DNA of 6,730 bases from Myxococcales bacterium. GTDB taxonomy: Bacteria; Myxococcota; Polyangia; Fen-1088. Positions 1-6,132 of the stretch are shown piece by piece. Where the stretch lies: positions 1-6,730 of the forward strand of contig PMBY01000202.1 in NCBI GenBank assembly GCA_003153875.1, given 5' to 3'. Both the position numbers and the translations under genes were made by a program. Positions within the stretch are counted from its first letter, which is position 1. Every line of letters starts with the position of its first letter. The notes beneath the pieces are model-generated. The model had not been told where the DNA came from and did no database searches. It was given only the letters and a program-made list of their open reading frames with translations.

Positions 1-16
1 GCCGTCAGCAAGCCTT

Positions 17-1135
17 CTACGGGCATTCCGTCGGCGCGCCGGCATCGGGATGGCGCGTCCGCTGCATCGGGCGTGGGTCGTACGGGGCGAACGGTTGACG
101 TGATGAGCGCCGCTCGTTGAGGGCCAACAACTCGGCGGGCGGATAGGCCACATCGCTGCCTGCTGGAAATGCTTCGCGCACAATGGACAGGATGGTGGCG
201 CGGGCCATGGCGCCGTAGTCGGTGGTCGAATCCGATTCCTCGGAGCACTCGTCCCAGGTGGCGAAAAGAAGTTCCCGGCGCTGGGCTGCAGACAAATCTG
301 TGCGGGCGGCAATCTGTCTGACCTTCGTGGATAGGGCAAAAAGTTCCTGCTTCTGCCGCTCGCCCTGGTACCGCCTCGCCATGCACAGACGTTGTTCGCG
401 GGTATTCTCTGCCATGTCGCGTTTGACGGAGGCGTAGGGATCCTGGCCTGCACGTCTCATGATCTGGTCGTTGAGATCGAATCGCCCCCCTATACCCAAA
501 CCCACCATATGCACGTCTGAGATGTCCTTCGGATCATGGAAACGGATGCTGCCGTCCTCGGCCACGCTGGCGGTCACGCGCGTACCTCTTTGATTTCCCT
601 TCGGCAGTTCGCGCACCCCGGCTTGGCGCTTCGCCATGGGTGGAGCGAGAGGATCCCGCGCTTTCTCGTCGGGCATAGGGAATTTCATCGGCCCGGTCAG
701 GTTTGGACGCGCGGGTTGGAAGGTGGCCAGGGGATTGGCCAGGCTTGGCGACGCAGCACCTGGTACTTGAGGAGATCCATCGTTCTTGGGCATCGGGACT
801 TCCGCGGCCTCTGCCGCGGCTTTCACCGTGTCGCCATGAACAACCGCGACTCTTGCTCGCGACGGCGGCGATGCCAGCGATGGTCCCAGCGCGGGCGGCG
901 GCGCCACAGCGGAGGCTGGAGGAGAAGCCGGAGCCGGGACAGTGGCCACCTCGAAGGCGATCTCCACTGGCTCGGAAAGAGGCGTGGGCTTCGGCACCTC
1001 TTTCGAGAAAAGCATCCATGCCAGCGCCCCGTGGACCAGCAAGGATCCCGCAAGCGCCCAGCGCACCCGCGCACCGGGCCAGCGTGTGTCCGATGCTTCC
1101 GCATGCGCCGCGTGTAGCGAGAGACGCCACCTCAT
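17..1135 (-). CDS. TonB-like membrane-anchored protein with unknown C-terminal domain
   Basis: A 372-residue protein if translated from the ATG at 1135. A GTG at 1171 lies in frame immediately after a stop codon and would add 12 residues; neither start has a clear Shine-Dalgarno, and I prefer the ATG. Seen: a basic N-terminus, then one hydrophobic segment at about residues 26-43 containing SLLVHGALAWML. This carries an S-x3-H motif (Ser31, His35), as in the transmembrane helix of TonB, where these residues couple to ExbB/ExbD. A Pro/Ala-rich linker follows (about 48-170), as TonB has across the periplasm. The C-terminal region (about 185-372) begins with a possible beta-hairpin (TRVTASVAEDGSIRF) and continues as a charged, probably helical domain with REQRLCMARR, RRELLFATWDECSE and AFPAGSDVAYPPAELLALN. 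I do not recognise this domain, and it does not show the usual TonB C-terminal pattern. No exbB or exbD is in the window. Inference: an inner-membrane protein spanning the periplasm; role unknown. Confidence 0.83.
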   Translation of the reverse strand: MRWRLSLHAAHAEASDTRWPGARVRWALAGSLLVHGALAWMLFSKEVPKPTPLSEPVEIAFEVATVPAPASPPASAVAPPPALGPSLASPPSRARVAVVHGDTVKAAAEAAEVPMPKNDGSPQVPGAASPSLANPLATFQPARPNLTGPMKFPMPDEKARDPLAPPMAKRQAGVRELPKGNQRGTRVTASVAEDGSIRFHDPKDISDVHMVGLGIGGRFDLNDQIMRRAGQDPYASVKRDMAENTREQRLCMARRYQGERQKQELFALSTKVRQIAARTDLSAAQRRELLFATWDECSEESDSTTDYGAMARATILSIVREAFPAGSDVAYPPAELLALNERRSSRQPFAPYDPRPMQRTRHPDAGAPTECP

Positions 1136-1220
1136 GAGGACCCATTTGTACCACGAAGCTACTCGAGTCACTCACACGGCTGCCATAGCAAGTTGTCGTG
1201 CTCGCCCGGCCAAGGCGGTT

Positions 1221-1243
1221 GTGCCCGGTACGGTTACGGGCAC
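1221..1243 (-). terminator. Hairpin over the stop codon of the Cys-rich lipoprotein gene
   Basis: A perfect 7-bp inverted repeat (GTGCCCG at 1221-1227, CGGGCAC at 1237-1243) has a 9-nt loop containing the TAA stop codon at 1234-1236 of the upstream lipoprotein gene. No T-run follows it on the minus strand, so it is not a classical intrinsic terminator. It could be a weak terminator, an mRNA 3'-end or processing structure, or chance in GC-rich DNA. It sits in the short gap before the TonB-like gene on the same strand. Confidence 0.3.
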
Positions 1244-2427
1244 CCCACTGAGCCGCACAACGAGGGCTCGGTGCAGTTGACTTGCGGTTTGGGCGTGTCC
1301 AATTCGAGGCCGCAGATGCTGGGCATGACCAAGCATTGCGCGGTGACTGGCGATGGCGCGCAGGTGTTGTCTATGCAGGAAGGCGTGATGATGTAGGCGC
1401 CGCCGCCACCGGTCGTGCGCATGCATAGTTGGTCCGCACCACAGAGCACGAAATCCGTGTAGACGCCTCCGCCAGAGCACTTCATGGCATCGCAAGACGC
1501 CGTTTGCACACTCCAGGTCCCCGCCGTGCAGGTGGCCTCGGTGTGTCCCGCGCCGGCGCAGTCTTGATAGACACAGGAAAGCGCCACAGCCCCGCAGTTT
1601 GCGCCATTCGAAGGCACCGCAAGCGGGCAACTGGCCGTCGCGGCGCACTTGCTGGCCAACACGCAGCCGGAGAAACAGTTGCTCTGGTATTGCACGACAT
1701 AGGGCGCCTCGCAGAACGGCGTCGCGCTCGAGCACGTCACCCTCCCATTGCAAGCCACGGCCCCGCCGTACTCGCAATAGTCGAAAGTAGTGCAGCATCC
1801 CGGCGTGGAACAACCACAGTCCTTCGAAGCGAAGTTCACCGCATGGCAATCGCTGCGTTGATCGCAGGCGGCCTGCGTTCTGATCTGGCTGCACTGCACG
1901 GGCGCGTCCTGGCTCAAGAGCGCATCGACCGTTCCCGCATCCAGGGCAGGGCAGACAAGGCCGAGACAGGCGGCACCACACGAGCCCGTGCCAGGCGTGC
2001 AGCCCGGACACCAAATCTGTCCCGACGGGCAGACGCCGGCGTCCACGACGCTGCTGCCGCCGGCCCCAATGCCACCAGCCCCGGTACCACCGACGCCGCT
2101 ACCGCCAGCGCCACCGCGCCCGCTTGTGCCGCCCGGCCCCGTCCCCCCGGCGCCGCTGCCCACCCCGCCGCTGCTTGTTCCACCGGTTCCAACACCGCCG
2201 CTGCCGGTTCCACCCGAACCTGCGCCACCCCTGCCGCCGGCCCCTGAATTTCCAGCCGTGCCGCCCCCGCCCAATCCGCCGCCGGCGAGAATTCCGCCCG
2301 CGCCAGACGCACTGTCGCTCGATGTTGCAGCATCAATCGAAAACCCGGTCCCTGTCTTGCTGCATCCGCCTCCCGCAACTGCGCCCGAAACGACGACCAA
2401 GAGCCAGAATGCGAAAAGAAGTTTCAT
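1234..2427 (-). CDS. Putative Cys-rich lipoprotein with Gly-rich linker
   Basis: A 397-residue protein from the ATG at 2427. An in-frame ATG at 2442 would add MYASG; neither start has a strong Shine-Dalgarno. Seen: a signal peptide MKLLFAFWLLVVVSGAVAGGGC with a lipidation-like Cys at 22 (Gly at -1 to -3, an imperfect lipobox). Residues 42-124 are a GGxG/GTGG linker of Gly, Ser, Thr and Ala. Residues 133-397 carry about 36 cysteines in several blocks: CPSGQIWCPGC near 133-143; a block from 179 with IRTQAACDQRSDCHAV and a CC pair at 211-212; one around 226-261 with TPFCEAPYVVQYQSNC; and one from 267 (CPLAVPSNGANC...CVYQDC). Even Cys spacing suggests disulfides outside the cytoplasm. No catalytic motif is visible. 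Long Gly-rich spacers after a lipid anchor are common in myxobacterial surface proteins, where they probably hold the folded part off the membrane. Function unknown. It is divergent from the Kelch gene and possibly co-transcribed with the TonB-like gene downstream. Confidence 0.88.
   Translation of the reverse strand: MKLLFAFWLLVVVSGAVAGGGCSKTGTGFSIDAATSSDSASGAGGILAGGGLGGGGTAGNSGAGGRGGAGSGGTGSGGVGTGGTSSGGVGSGAGGTGPGGTSGRGGAGGSGVGGTGAGGIGAGGSSVVDAGVCPSGQIWCPGCTPGTGSCGAACLGLVCPALDAGTVDALLSQDAPVQCSQIRTQAACDQRSDCHAVNFASKDCGCSTPGCCTTFDYCEYGGAVACNGRVTCSSATPFCEAPYVVQYQSNCFSGCVLASKCAATASCPLAVPSNGANCGAVALSCVYQDCAGAGHTEATCTAGTWSVQTASCDAMKCSGGGVYTDFVLCGADQLCMRTTGGGGAYIITPSCIDNTCAPSPVTAQCLVMPSICGLELDTPKPQVNCTEPSLCGSVGCP
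2056..2304 (-). repeat. Low-complexity coding repeat (Gly-rich linker)
   Basis: This segment encodes residues 42-124 of the Cys-rich lipoprotein as degenerate GGxG/GTGG units. Repeated glycine codons give a long G/C-rich tract, which on the other strand reads as open Pro-rich frames (PPAPMPPAPVPPTPLPP). Those plus-strand frames are by-products of the repeat and not genes. Such tracts readily change length by slippage, so linker length may vary between strains. Confidence 0.8.
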
Positions 2428-2448
2428 GCCAGAAGCATACATCTGTCC

Positions 2449-2463
2449 AGGAATCCCATTCCT
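2449..2463. promoter_or_regulatory. Inverted repeat AGGAAT-CCC-ATTCCT
   Basis: A perfect 6-bp inverted repeat with a 3-bp spacer lies 22 bp upstream of the lipoprotein ATG at 2427, and only 7 bp upstream of the alternative ATG at 2442. It could be an operator, or a small mRNA hairpin near the ribosome binding region of that gene. No known regulator is assigned. Confidence 0.35.
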
Positions 2464-2469
2464 CTCAAT

Positions 2470-2487
2470 GAGCCGGGTTGATGGCTC
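2470..2487. promoter_or_regulatory. Short inverted repeat GAGCC-N8-GGCTC
   Basis: A 5-bp inverted repeat with an 8-bp spacer lies between two better palindromes in the divergent promoter region. Taken alone it is close to chance at this GC content. It is listed because three dyads follow one another within 57 bp. Confidence 0.2.
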
Positions 2488-2489
2488 TA

Positions 2490-2505
2490 TGTGACGACCG
2501 TCACC
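2490..2505. promoter_or_regulatory. CRP/FNR-family-like binding site
   Basis: The sequence TGTGA-CGACCG-TCACC matches the enterobacterial CRP consensus TGTGA-N6-TCACA at nine of ten defined positions. It contains a perfect 6-bp inverted repeat GTGACG-AC-CGTCAC at 2491-2504. It is centred about 70 bp upstream of the lipoprotein ATG and about 100 bp upstream of the Kelch ATG, so one bound regulator could act on both divergent genes. The CRP assignment is an inference from consensus; myxobacteria do encode CRP-family regulators, but their sites may differ. Confidence 0.38.
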
Positions 2506-2588
2506 TAGGCGGCTCGGGGTAGGTGCCAGAGTTTTCATGAACGCTACACCTGCGACCAGCCGGGAACTGTTTGCGGCGAGGCGACGAT

Positions 2589-2594
2589 GGAGGG
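2589..2594 (+). promoter_or_regulatory. Ribosome binding site of the Kelch gene
   Basis: GGAGGG ends 3 nt before the ATG at 2598 (GGAGG ends 4 nt before it). The spacing is slightly short, but this is the only good Shine-Dalgarno near the start. It is why 2598 is preferred over the TTG at 2571 or the ATG at 2607. Confidence 0.6.
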
Positions 2595-2597
2595 ATC

Positions 2598-4217
2598 ATG
2601 GGTTCCATGGTTGCCAGAATGCGCATCATGCTTTGCTGCCTACCGGTGGCGTGTTCGTGTGGAGGGAGCGGGCTGCGGATCTCGAACTCTCACGACGCTG
2701 GGGGCGGCAGCGGGGCGATAGTGGCCACTCGGCCCCCAGAGGATTCAGCCAATGTGGGCAGCAGCGGTGGCTCTATCGGAACAGGTGGGGGGTCGGGCGG
2801 AGGCGGAGGCGCTGGCGGCCAGCTGGCCGCGACAGCCAGCACCGCGCCGGCCATCTGTGTTCCCGGTGCCAGCGTCGCCTGCCTGTGCTTTTCCGGCCAG
2901 CAGGGGGCAAAGACATGCACCTCGGCGGGCACGTTTGGGCTATGCCTATGTACGGCGTCCGCGCCGGACGCTGGGAATGCAAATGGTGGCGATGGCGCTG
3001 CCGCTAGCCCACAAGACGCTCCTGCCGCGACAGGTGGTAGCGATGCAGGTCCTGCGACGGGTGGTGCAGCCGCCAGCGATGCGCCGGTTGGCACGGGCGG
3101 CACGGGTCCAGATGCCGCTGCGGCCGGGAGCGGCGGAGGCGCGACCAACTCCGGAGGCGTGACCAGTTCCGCGGGCACGACCGGCGGAGGCGCGGCCGGC
3201 TCCGCAGGCACGACCGGCATCACGGTGCTGCACGGGGTTTTTGCAGCGACCGGCAGCATGACCGAAGCAAGGGAGAAGCACACGGCGACGTTGTTGCCGA
3301 GCGGGAAGGTTCTCATCGCCGGCGGATACGGCGGGTTCAGCGTTTGCGCGAGCGTGGAGCTATACGACCCAGCGGTCGGAACCTTCACTGTGGCCGGCAA
3401 CCTGACCGTGGCCAGGTGGAGCCACACGGCGACGTTGTTGCCGAGCGGGAAGGTTCTCATCGCCGGTGGGTACACCGGGGTGGCTCTTGCGAGCGCGGAG
3501 GTATACGACCCAACGACTGGGACATCCACAGCCACAGGCAACATGATTGTGGCGAGGTTGAGTCACACAGCGACGTTGCTGCCGAGTGGGAGGGTACTCA
3601 TCGCCGGCGGGACTCAAGCCCCTGGGACTCTCGCGGACGCGGAACTTTACGACCCGGCCACCGGGACGTTTGCAGCCACGGGCAGCATGACCGAGCCAAG
3701 AGATTCGGACACGGCAACGTTGCTCACCAGCGGGAAAGTACTCATAGCCGGCGACCGTGGAGCGAGCGCGGAACTGTACGAACCGGCGGCCGGAAGCTTC
3801 ACGGTCACCGGCAGCATGTCCGTGGAAAGGTTGGCGCACGCGGCGACGCTGTTGCCCAGTGGGGAGGTTCTTTTCGCCGGCGGAAACAGTGGCGCCGCCT
3901 TTCTCGCCAGCGCGGAACTCTACGACCCGGCGACCGGAGCCTTCACCGCCACGGGCAGCATGACCACGATGAGGGTTCAGCCTACGGCGACGTTGTTGCA
4001 GAACGGAAAGGTGCTCATTGCCGGCGGACTTGGTGACAATGGATGGCTTGCGAGCGCGGAGCTGTACGACCCAACGGCTGGGACGTTTGCCGCAACCGGC
4101 AGCATGACCACGATGAGGTCCGATTACACGGCGACGTTGTTGCAGAATGGGAAGGTGCTCATTGCCGGCGGGGACGACCTTGCGGTCAGTCTGGCAAGCG
4201 CAGAGCTGTACCAATAG
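2598..4217 (+). CDS. Secreted or lipid-anchored seven-blade Kelch-repeat protein
   Basis: A 539-residue protein. The N-terminus [21 protein letters not shown] is a short export signal; Cys19 or Cys21 could be lipidated, but the lipobox is imperfect. Residues about 32-210 are a Gly/Ala/Ser-rich linker interrupted at about 91-125 by a small Cys module ([11 protein letters not shown]...[12 protein letters not shown]). From residue 219 seven Kelch-type repeats start at about 219, 267, 314, 362, 405, 453 and 501, with the core pattern GSMT-x2-R-x3[16 protein letters not shown] and [15 protein letters not shown]. The last repeat stops at SAELYQ, without the final strand, while GVFAATG just before repeat 1 supplies it. 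This is the usual ring closure of a beta-propeller. Repeat 4 is five residues shorter and has lost the GG pair (LIAGDRG). Kelch propellers usually bind proteins or carbohydrates; no catalytic residues (for example galactose-oxidase ligands) are recognised. Likely a surface binding or scaffold protein; ligand unknown. Confidence 0.93.
   Translation: MGSMVARMRIMLCCLPVACSCGGSGLRISNSHDAGGGSGAIVATRPPEDSANVGSSGGSIGTGGGSGGGGGAGGQLAATASTAPAICVPGASVACLCFSGQQGAKTCTSAGTFGLCLCTASAPDAGNANGGDGAAASPQDAPAATGGSDAGPATGGAAASDAPVGTGGTGPDAAAAGSGGGATNSGGVTSSAGTTGGGAAGSAGTTGITVLHGVFAATGSMTEAREKHTATLLPSGKVLIAGGYGGFSVCASVELYDPAVGTFTVAGNLTVARWSHTATLLPSGKVLIAGGYTGVALASAEVYDPTTGTSTATGNMIVARLSHTATLLPSGRVLIAGGTQAPGTLADAELYDPATGTFAATGSMTEPRDSDTATLLTSGKVLIAGDRGASAELYEPAAGSFTVTGSMSVERLAHAATLLPSGEVLFAGGNSGAAFLASAELYDPATGAFTATGSMTTMRVQPTATLLQNGKVLIAGGLGDNGWLASAELYDPTAGTFAATGSMTTMRSDYTATLLQNGKVLIAGGDDLAVSLASAELYQ
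3252..4214 (+). repeat. Tandem 144-bp coding repeats (seven Kelch blades)
   Basis: Repeat starts lie at 3252, 3396, 3537, 3681, 3810, 3954 and 4098, giving periods of 144, 141, 144, 129, 144 and 144 bp. Copies 1 and 2 share an exact 44-bp match (3279-3322 and 3423-3466), and copies 6 and 7 are also near-identical over their cores. This DNA-level similarity suggests fairly recent blade duplication or gene conversion. The 129-bp unit is blade 4, which lost 15 bp relative to its neighbours. Confidence 0.9.
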
Positions 4218-4384
4218 TCGGGATGGTGGTACCCCCAGCCGCCGCTGTAGCGCCATACGGCCGTCACCTTGGCTCCGAGTCCCGAGCGCCTTGCTGTTCT
4301 ACACAGACAGATCAGGCCACACACCGCGACGTTCAAGGGAGACTCCAGGAAAACCTCCAAGAAAACTCAGGCACCACACACCCC
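4218..4384. other. Intergenic tail of the Kelch gene, no gene recognised
   Basis: No convincing gene, terminator or RNA is seen. On the minus strand this is where the intron-encoded reverse transcriptase of a complete group II intron would begin, but the frames here show no RT motifs. A search by eye for the hairpin of group II domain V found none. Confidence 0.5.
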
Positions 4385-4883
4385 GGAGCTTCTCTACTCC
4401 GATTGCCTCCAGCGGGGTCCCTTTGCTCGACGGGCGTTACCCCGCTTCTTCGCTCATACGAACCCGTCCGTCAGGCTCTCGCCTTCACCGCACTTCGCCC
4501 TTGGGCTCGCGCGGCTACCTTGCTTCCGTGGGTTTTCTCCACGGGGCGAGGAGCCCTTCCCTGTTTTCTCCCATGACCTTGAGCGCGTGCTGCCGTCCTT
4601 TACCCCGCCGGGCGGTGCCTCCGCAGATCGCATTCGGAGTCGCCTGTTGCCTTCGCCATTGACTAGCCAGCTCGGCGCCCGGGGATTCTTGTTTTCGGGG
4701 CCTCGTCCAGACGTTCACTCGTCGTTGCGGCCCGCGCTCTTGCTCACCCCGCCCAGCGGGGCTTTGTCGGTGGGCTTCGCCGCCAGGATTTCCCATGTCG
4801 GCGCCACCCAAGCTATGCGACTTCGATCTTTTACCGCCTCGGGACTGTCACCCTATGGACTCATGGGTACCTCCAGGCATCAC
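4385..4883 (-). mobile_element. Group II intron remnant, 5' ribozyme part (domains I-III), no ORF
   Basis: Read on the minus strand, this stretch looks like structured RNA: many short GC stems with GAAA- and GAAAA-type purine loops. Three places recall Ll.LtrB, compared from memory. (a) Near 4837-4856, ATAGGGTGACAGTCCCG resembles the first bases of domain I (ATAGGGTGTTAAGTC). (b) At 4526-4544, a 6-bp stem CCGTGG-AGAAAAC-CCACGG followed by AAGC resembles the GTAGGAGAACCTATGGGAACG hairpin of domain I. (c) At about 4416-4460, GAAGCGGGGTAACGCCCG followed by GCAAAGGG resembles domain III (GAAGGGTAACGCCC...GCAAAGGGG). Another clean hairpin lies at 4747-4761 (6-bp stem, 3-nt loop). No reverse transcriptase, domain V or domain VI follows, so the element is not self-sufficient. 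The exact 5' end is uncertain (about 4870-4883; a possible GTGATG start at 4883). Long plus-strand open frames here are by-products of low stop-codon density. Confidence 0.6.
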
Positions 4884-5169
4884 TAGTCGGTACAAGCGCC
4901 ATTTTTCCTTCACCGGATCGCATCCGCGATGTCCGATATATGGATTCTGTAAACTACTCAACCTACACACCCAAACCGTCCCTATACCCAGGCACCGTCA
5001 TCTCGCGGGCCCCGGCGGGCTGCGCGGACGCCATCAGGACCGTGCCGATGCGGCCCGCCATGGTTCTCCAACCCTCAAAAACCCTATTCAAAATGACTAT
5101 GGCCCCTATGTTCTGGACAGGAGCCGGCATCGCAGCTACTGTCCATGTGACCCCAGCTTGGAGAACACC
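4884..5169 (+). other. Leader region of the second Cys-rich gene
   Basis: This is a 286-bp gap with lower GC in its first 100 bases than the surrounding genes (for example TATATGGATTCTG near 4936). The promoter for the downstream gene probably lies here, but I cannot pick -35 and -10 boxes with confidence. A small dyad ATCGC-ATCC-GCGAT sits near 4917-4930. Open frames of 102 codons (plus) and 79 codons (minus) occur, but neither has a ribosome binding site or a recognisable sequence. Confidence 0.4.
5160..5163 (+). promoter_or_regulatory. Ribosome binding site deciding the start at 5170
   Basis: GGAG lies 6 nt upstream of the ATG at 5170. The reading frame stays open for a further 375 bases upstream to 4795, so this site, together with the signal-like segment after 5170, is what places the start. 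Confidence 0.6.
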
Positions 5170-5958
5170 ATGGGCCTCTACTACCATACGCACCTCGGGC
5201 ATCGTGGTGGCCGCCAGCCAACTTCATCATCACCCTGCGCCGGGGTAGTTGCCGCGTTCGTCGCGGCAGTCTGCGGATGTGGCCTGTCCAATTCGCGACC
5301 GGTGTTCAATTGTCCAAAGGACACCGTTCCCTGCGGCAACGGTTGCATTCCTCCAACCGGCGTCTGTTGTGACGACGGCACCGGCAAGACCTCAAGCTAT
5401 TGTACCAACCAGGCGACCGGTTGCTTTGTCAACGACCGCGGCTGCCAAGCGGTCTTCCCTTCCGGCACCACGGGCAAGTACTGCTGCGGCACGGCGGGGT
5501 CGATCGGTTCGAACGACTGCCCCGAAGGGCAGCACCACTGCGGTCTGCTTTGCCAATCCCAGGACAGACCCTGCTGCGCGGACAATGCGTCCTCGGCTGA
5601 CTGTCCAACCATGAGTTGGGACCCATCAGGGTGCACCAGCGCCAAGGCGGGGTACCTGGGCTGCGGGGTGTGCCGCGCGACGAAGTCTTGCATCGCGTGC
5701 GCCCCGGGCGACTGCTGTTCTGGCGACCCATGCGGGAATATGGCGTGCATCGCCAGCTCCGCGTGCACCGGCGGAGGCGTAGGGGGCACGCCAAGTACTT
5801 GCACCTTCACGAAGGCGGCATGTTGTGATGGGTCTCCGGGTATCTCTGCGGTCCAGTGTGCTGTATACACAACCTACGTACAGCAGTGCGGCTGTCCCAC
5901 AGGGACGACCAAGGGAGGAGCCAACAGCGACGGAACCACATGGTGCATATGTCCATAG
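5170..5958 (+). CDS. Putative Cys-rich lipoprotein, 37 cysteines
   Basis: A 262-residue protein. The frame is open upstream, but translation from 5170 is favoured by GGAG at 6-nt spacing and by the N-terminus: a basic n-region (Arg12, Arg15), a hydrophobic core at 24-36 (AGVVAAFVAAVCG) and a lipobox-like V-C-G-C ending at Cys37. The n-region of about 22 residues is long for a lipoprotein. The rest is almost entirely a disulfide-type protein: 34 cysteines after Cys37, including five CC pairs. Recognisable blocks are CPKDTVPCGNGCIPPTGVCC at about 48-67, a KYCCG block, CPEGQHHCGLLC followed by RPCC, CGVC...CIACAPGDCC, and a C-terminal AACCDG...CGCPTG...CICP. There is no Gly-rich linker like that of the other two exported proteins, and no catalytic motif. 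Inference: an extracellular or outer-membrane-attached protein stabilised by disulfides; function unknown. It converges on the Asp-box gene, which ends at 6133. Confidence 0.83.
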   Translation: MGLYYHTHLGHRGGRQPTSSSPCAGVVAAFVAAVCGCGLSNSRPVFNCPKDTVPCGNGCIPPTGVCCDDGTGKTSSYCTNQATGCFVNDRGCQAVFPSGTTGKYCCGTAGSIGSNDCPEGQHHCGLLCQSQDRPCCADNASSADCPTMSWDPSGCTSAKAGYLGCGVCRATKSCIACAPGDCCSGDPCGNMACIASSACTGGGVGGTPSTCTFTKAACCDGSPGISAVQCAVYTTYVQQCGCPTGTTKGGANSDGTTWCICP

Positions 5959-6132
5959 CACTGTGATGGGTGGGCGTGGGCGTAAGGCATTCAAGCACGT
6001 GGGGGTCGACGAACCTCGTTCTACGCCAGGTGAGCCGACGGTTTGTCCCAATCGCGCGGTGCCGGGACCTTCTGGGCCAGCATTGGGAGCCTGTTCTTCA
6101 AAAGGTCTCGAATAGACGGCGGTGGGCGTCTC
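5959..6132. other. Convergent intergenic region
   Basis: These 174 bp separate the 3' ends of two convergent genes. I looked for a bidirectional terminator and found no strong stem with a flanking T-run. Nothing else is recognised. Confidence 0.5.

Noticed and set aside
534..1175. 213-codon minus frame overlapping the TonB-like gene, and plus frames at 536-1137
   Set aside because: No domain or signal is visible, and composition matches out-of-frame GC-rich sequence. The frame ending at 17 has a transmembrane segment, linker and domain structure.
1429..2494. Pro-rich and Arg/Ala-rich plus-strand frames opposite the Cys-rich lipoprotein
   Set aside because: These are shadows of the Gly-rich linker and Cys codons. 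The minus-strand frame has a signal peptide and ordered cysteine blocks.
1234..2538. Longer start at 2538 for the Cys-rich lipoprotein
   Set aside because: It would add 37 residues before an otherwise good signal peptide and would pull the CRP-like palindrome into coding sequence. No ribosome binding site supports it.
3252..4214. CRISPR or direct-repeat array because of regular spacing
   Set aside because: The repeats are 144 bp, translate in one frame and are blades of a Kelch propeller; there are no short repeats with unique spacers.
3360..4256. 298-codon minus-strand frame antisense to the Kelch repeats (also 2690-3544 minus and 3344-4036 plus)
   Set aside because: These are open only because the 144-bp repeat is a multiple of three and GC-rich. 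The plus-strand Kelch frame explains the region fully.
4225..4300. Possible group II domain V on the minus strand (GAGCC...GGCCGTATGG near 4250-4280)
   Set aside because: The fragments resemble parts of domain V but do not form its 34-nt hairpin and lack the paired order of the strands.
4269..4886. 205-codon plus-strand open frame (and overlapping frames at 4043-4576 and 4147-4662)
   Set aside because: It lies antisense to the structured intron-like segment, has no ribosome binding site, and its Ser/Pro/Arg-rich composition with no recognisable domain fits translation of a non-coding RNA's complement.
4795..5169. Upstream extension of the second Cys-rich protein to an ATG at 4795
   Set aside because: The extension would run through the intron 5' end and bury the signal-like segment in the middle. 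GGAG at 5160 and the hydrophobic N-terminus favour 5170.
4940..5248. 102-codon plus frame, and the opposing 79-codon minus frame at 4963-5202
   Set aside because: Neither has a ribosome binding site or recognisable sequence. The plus frame overlaps the start of the Cys-rich gene in another phase.
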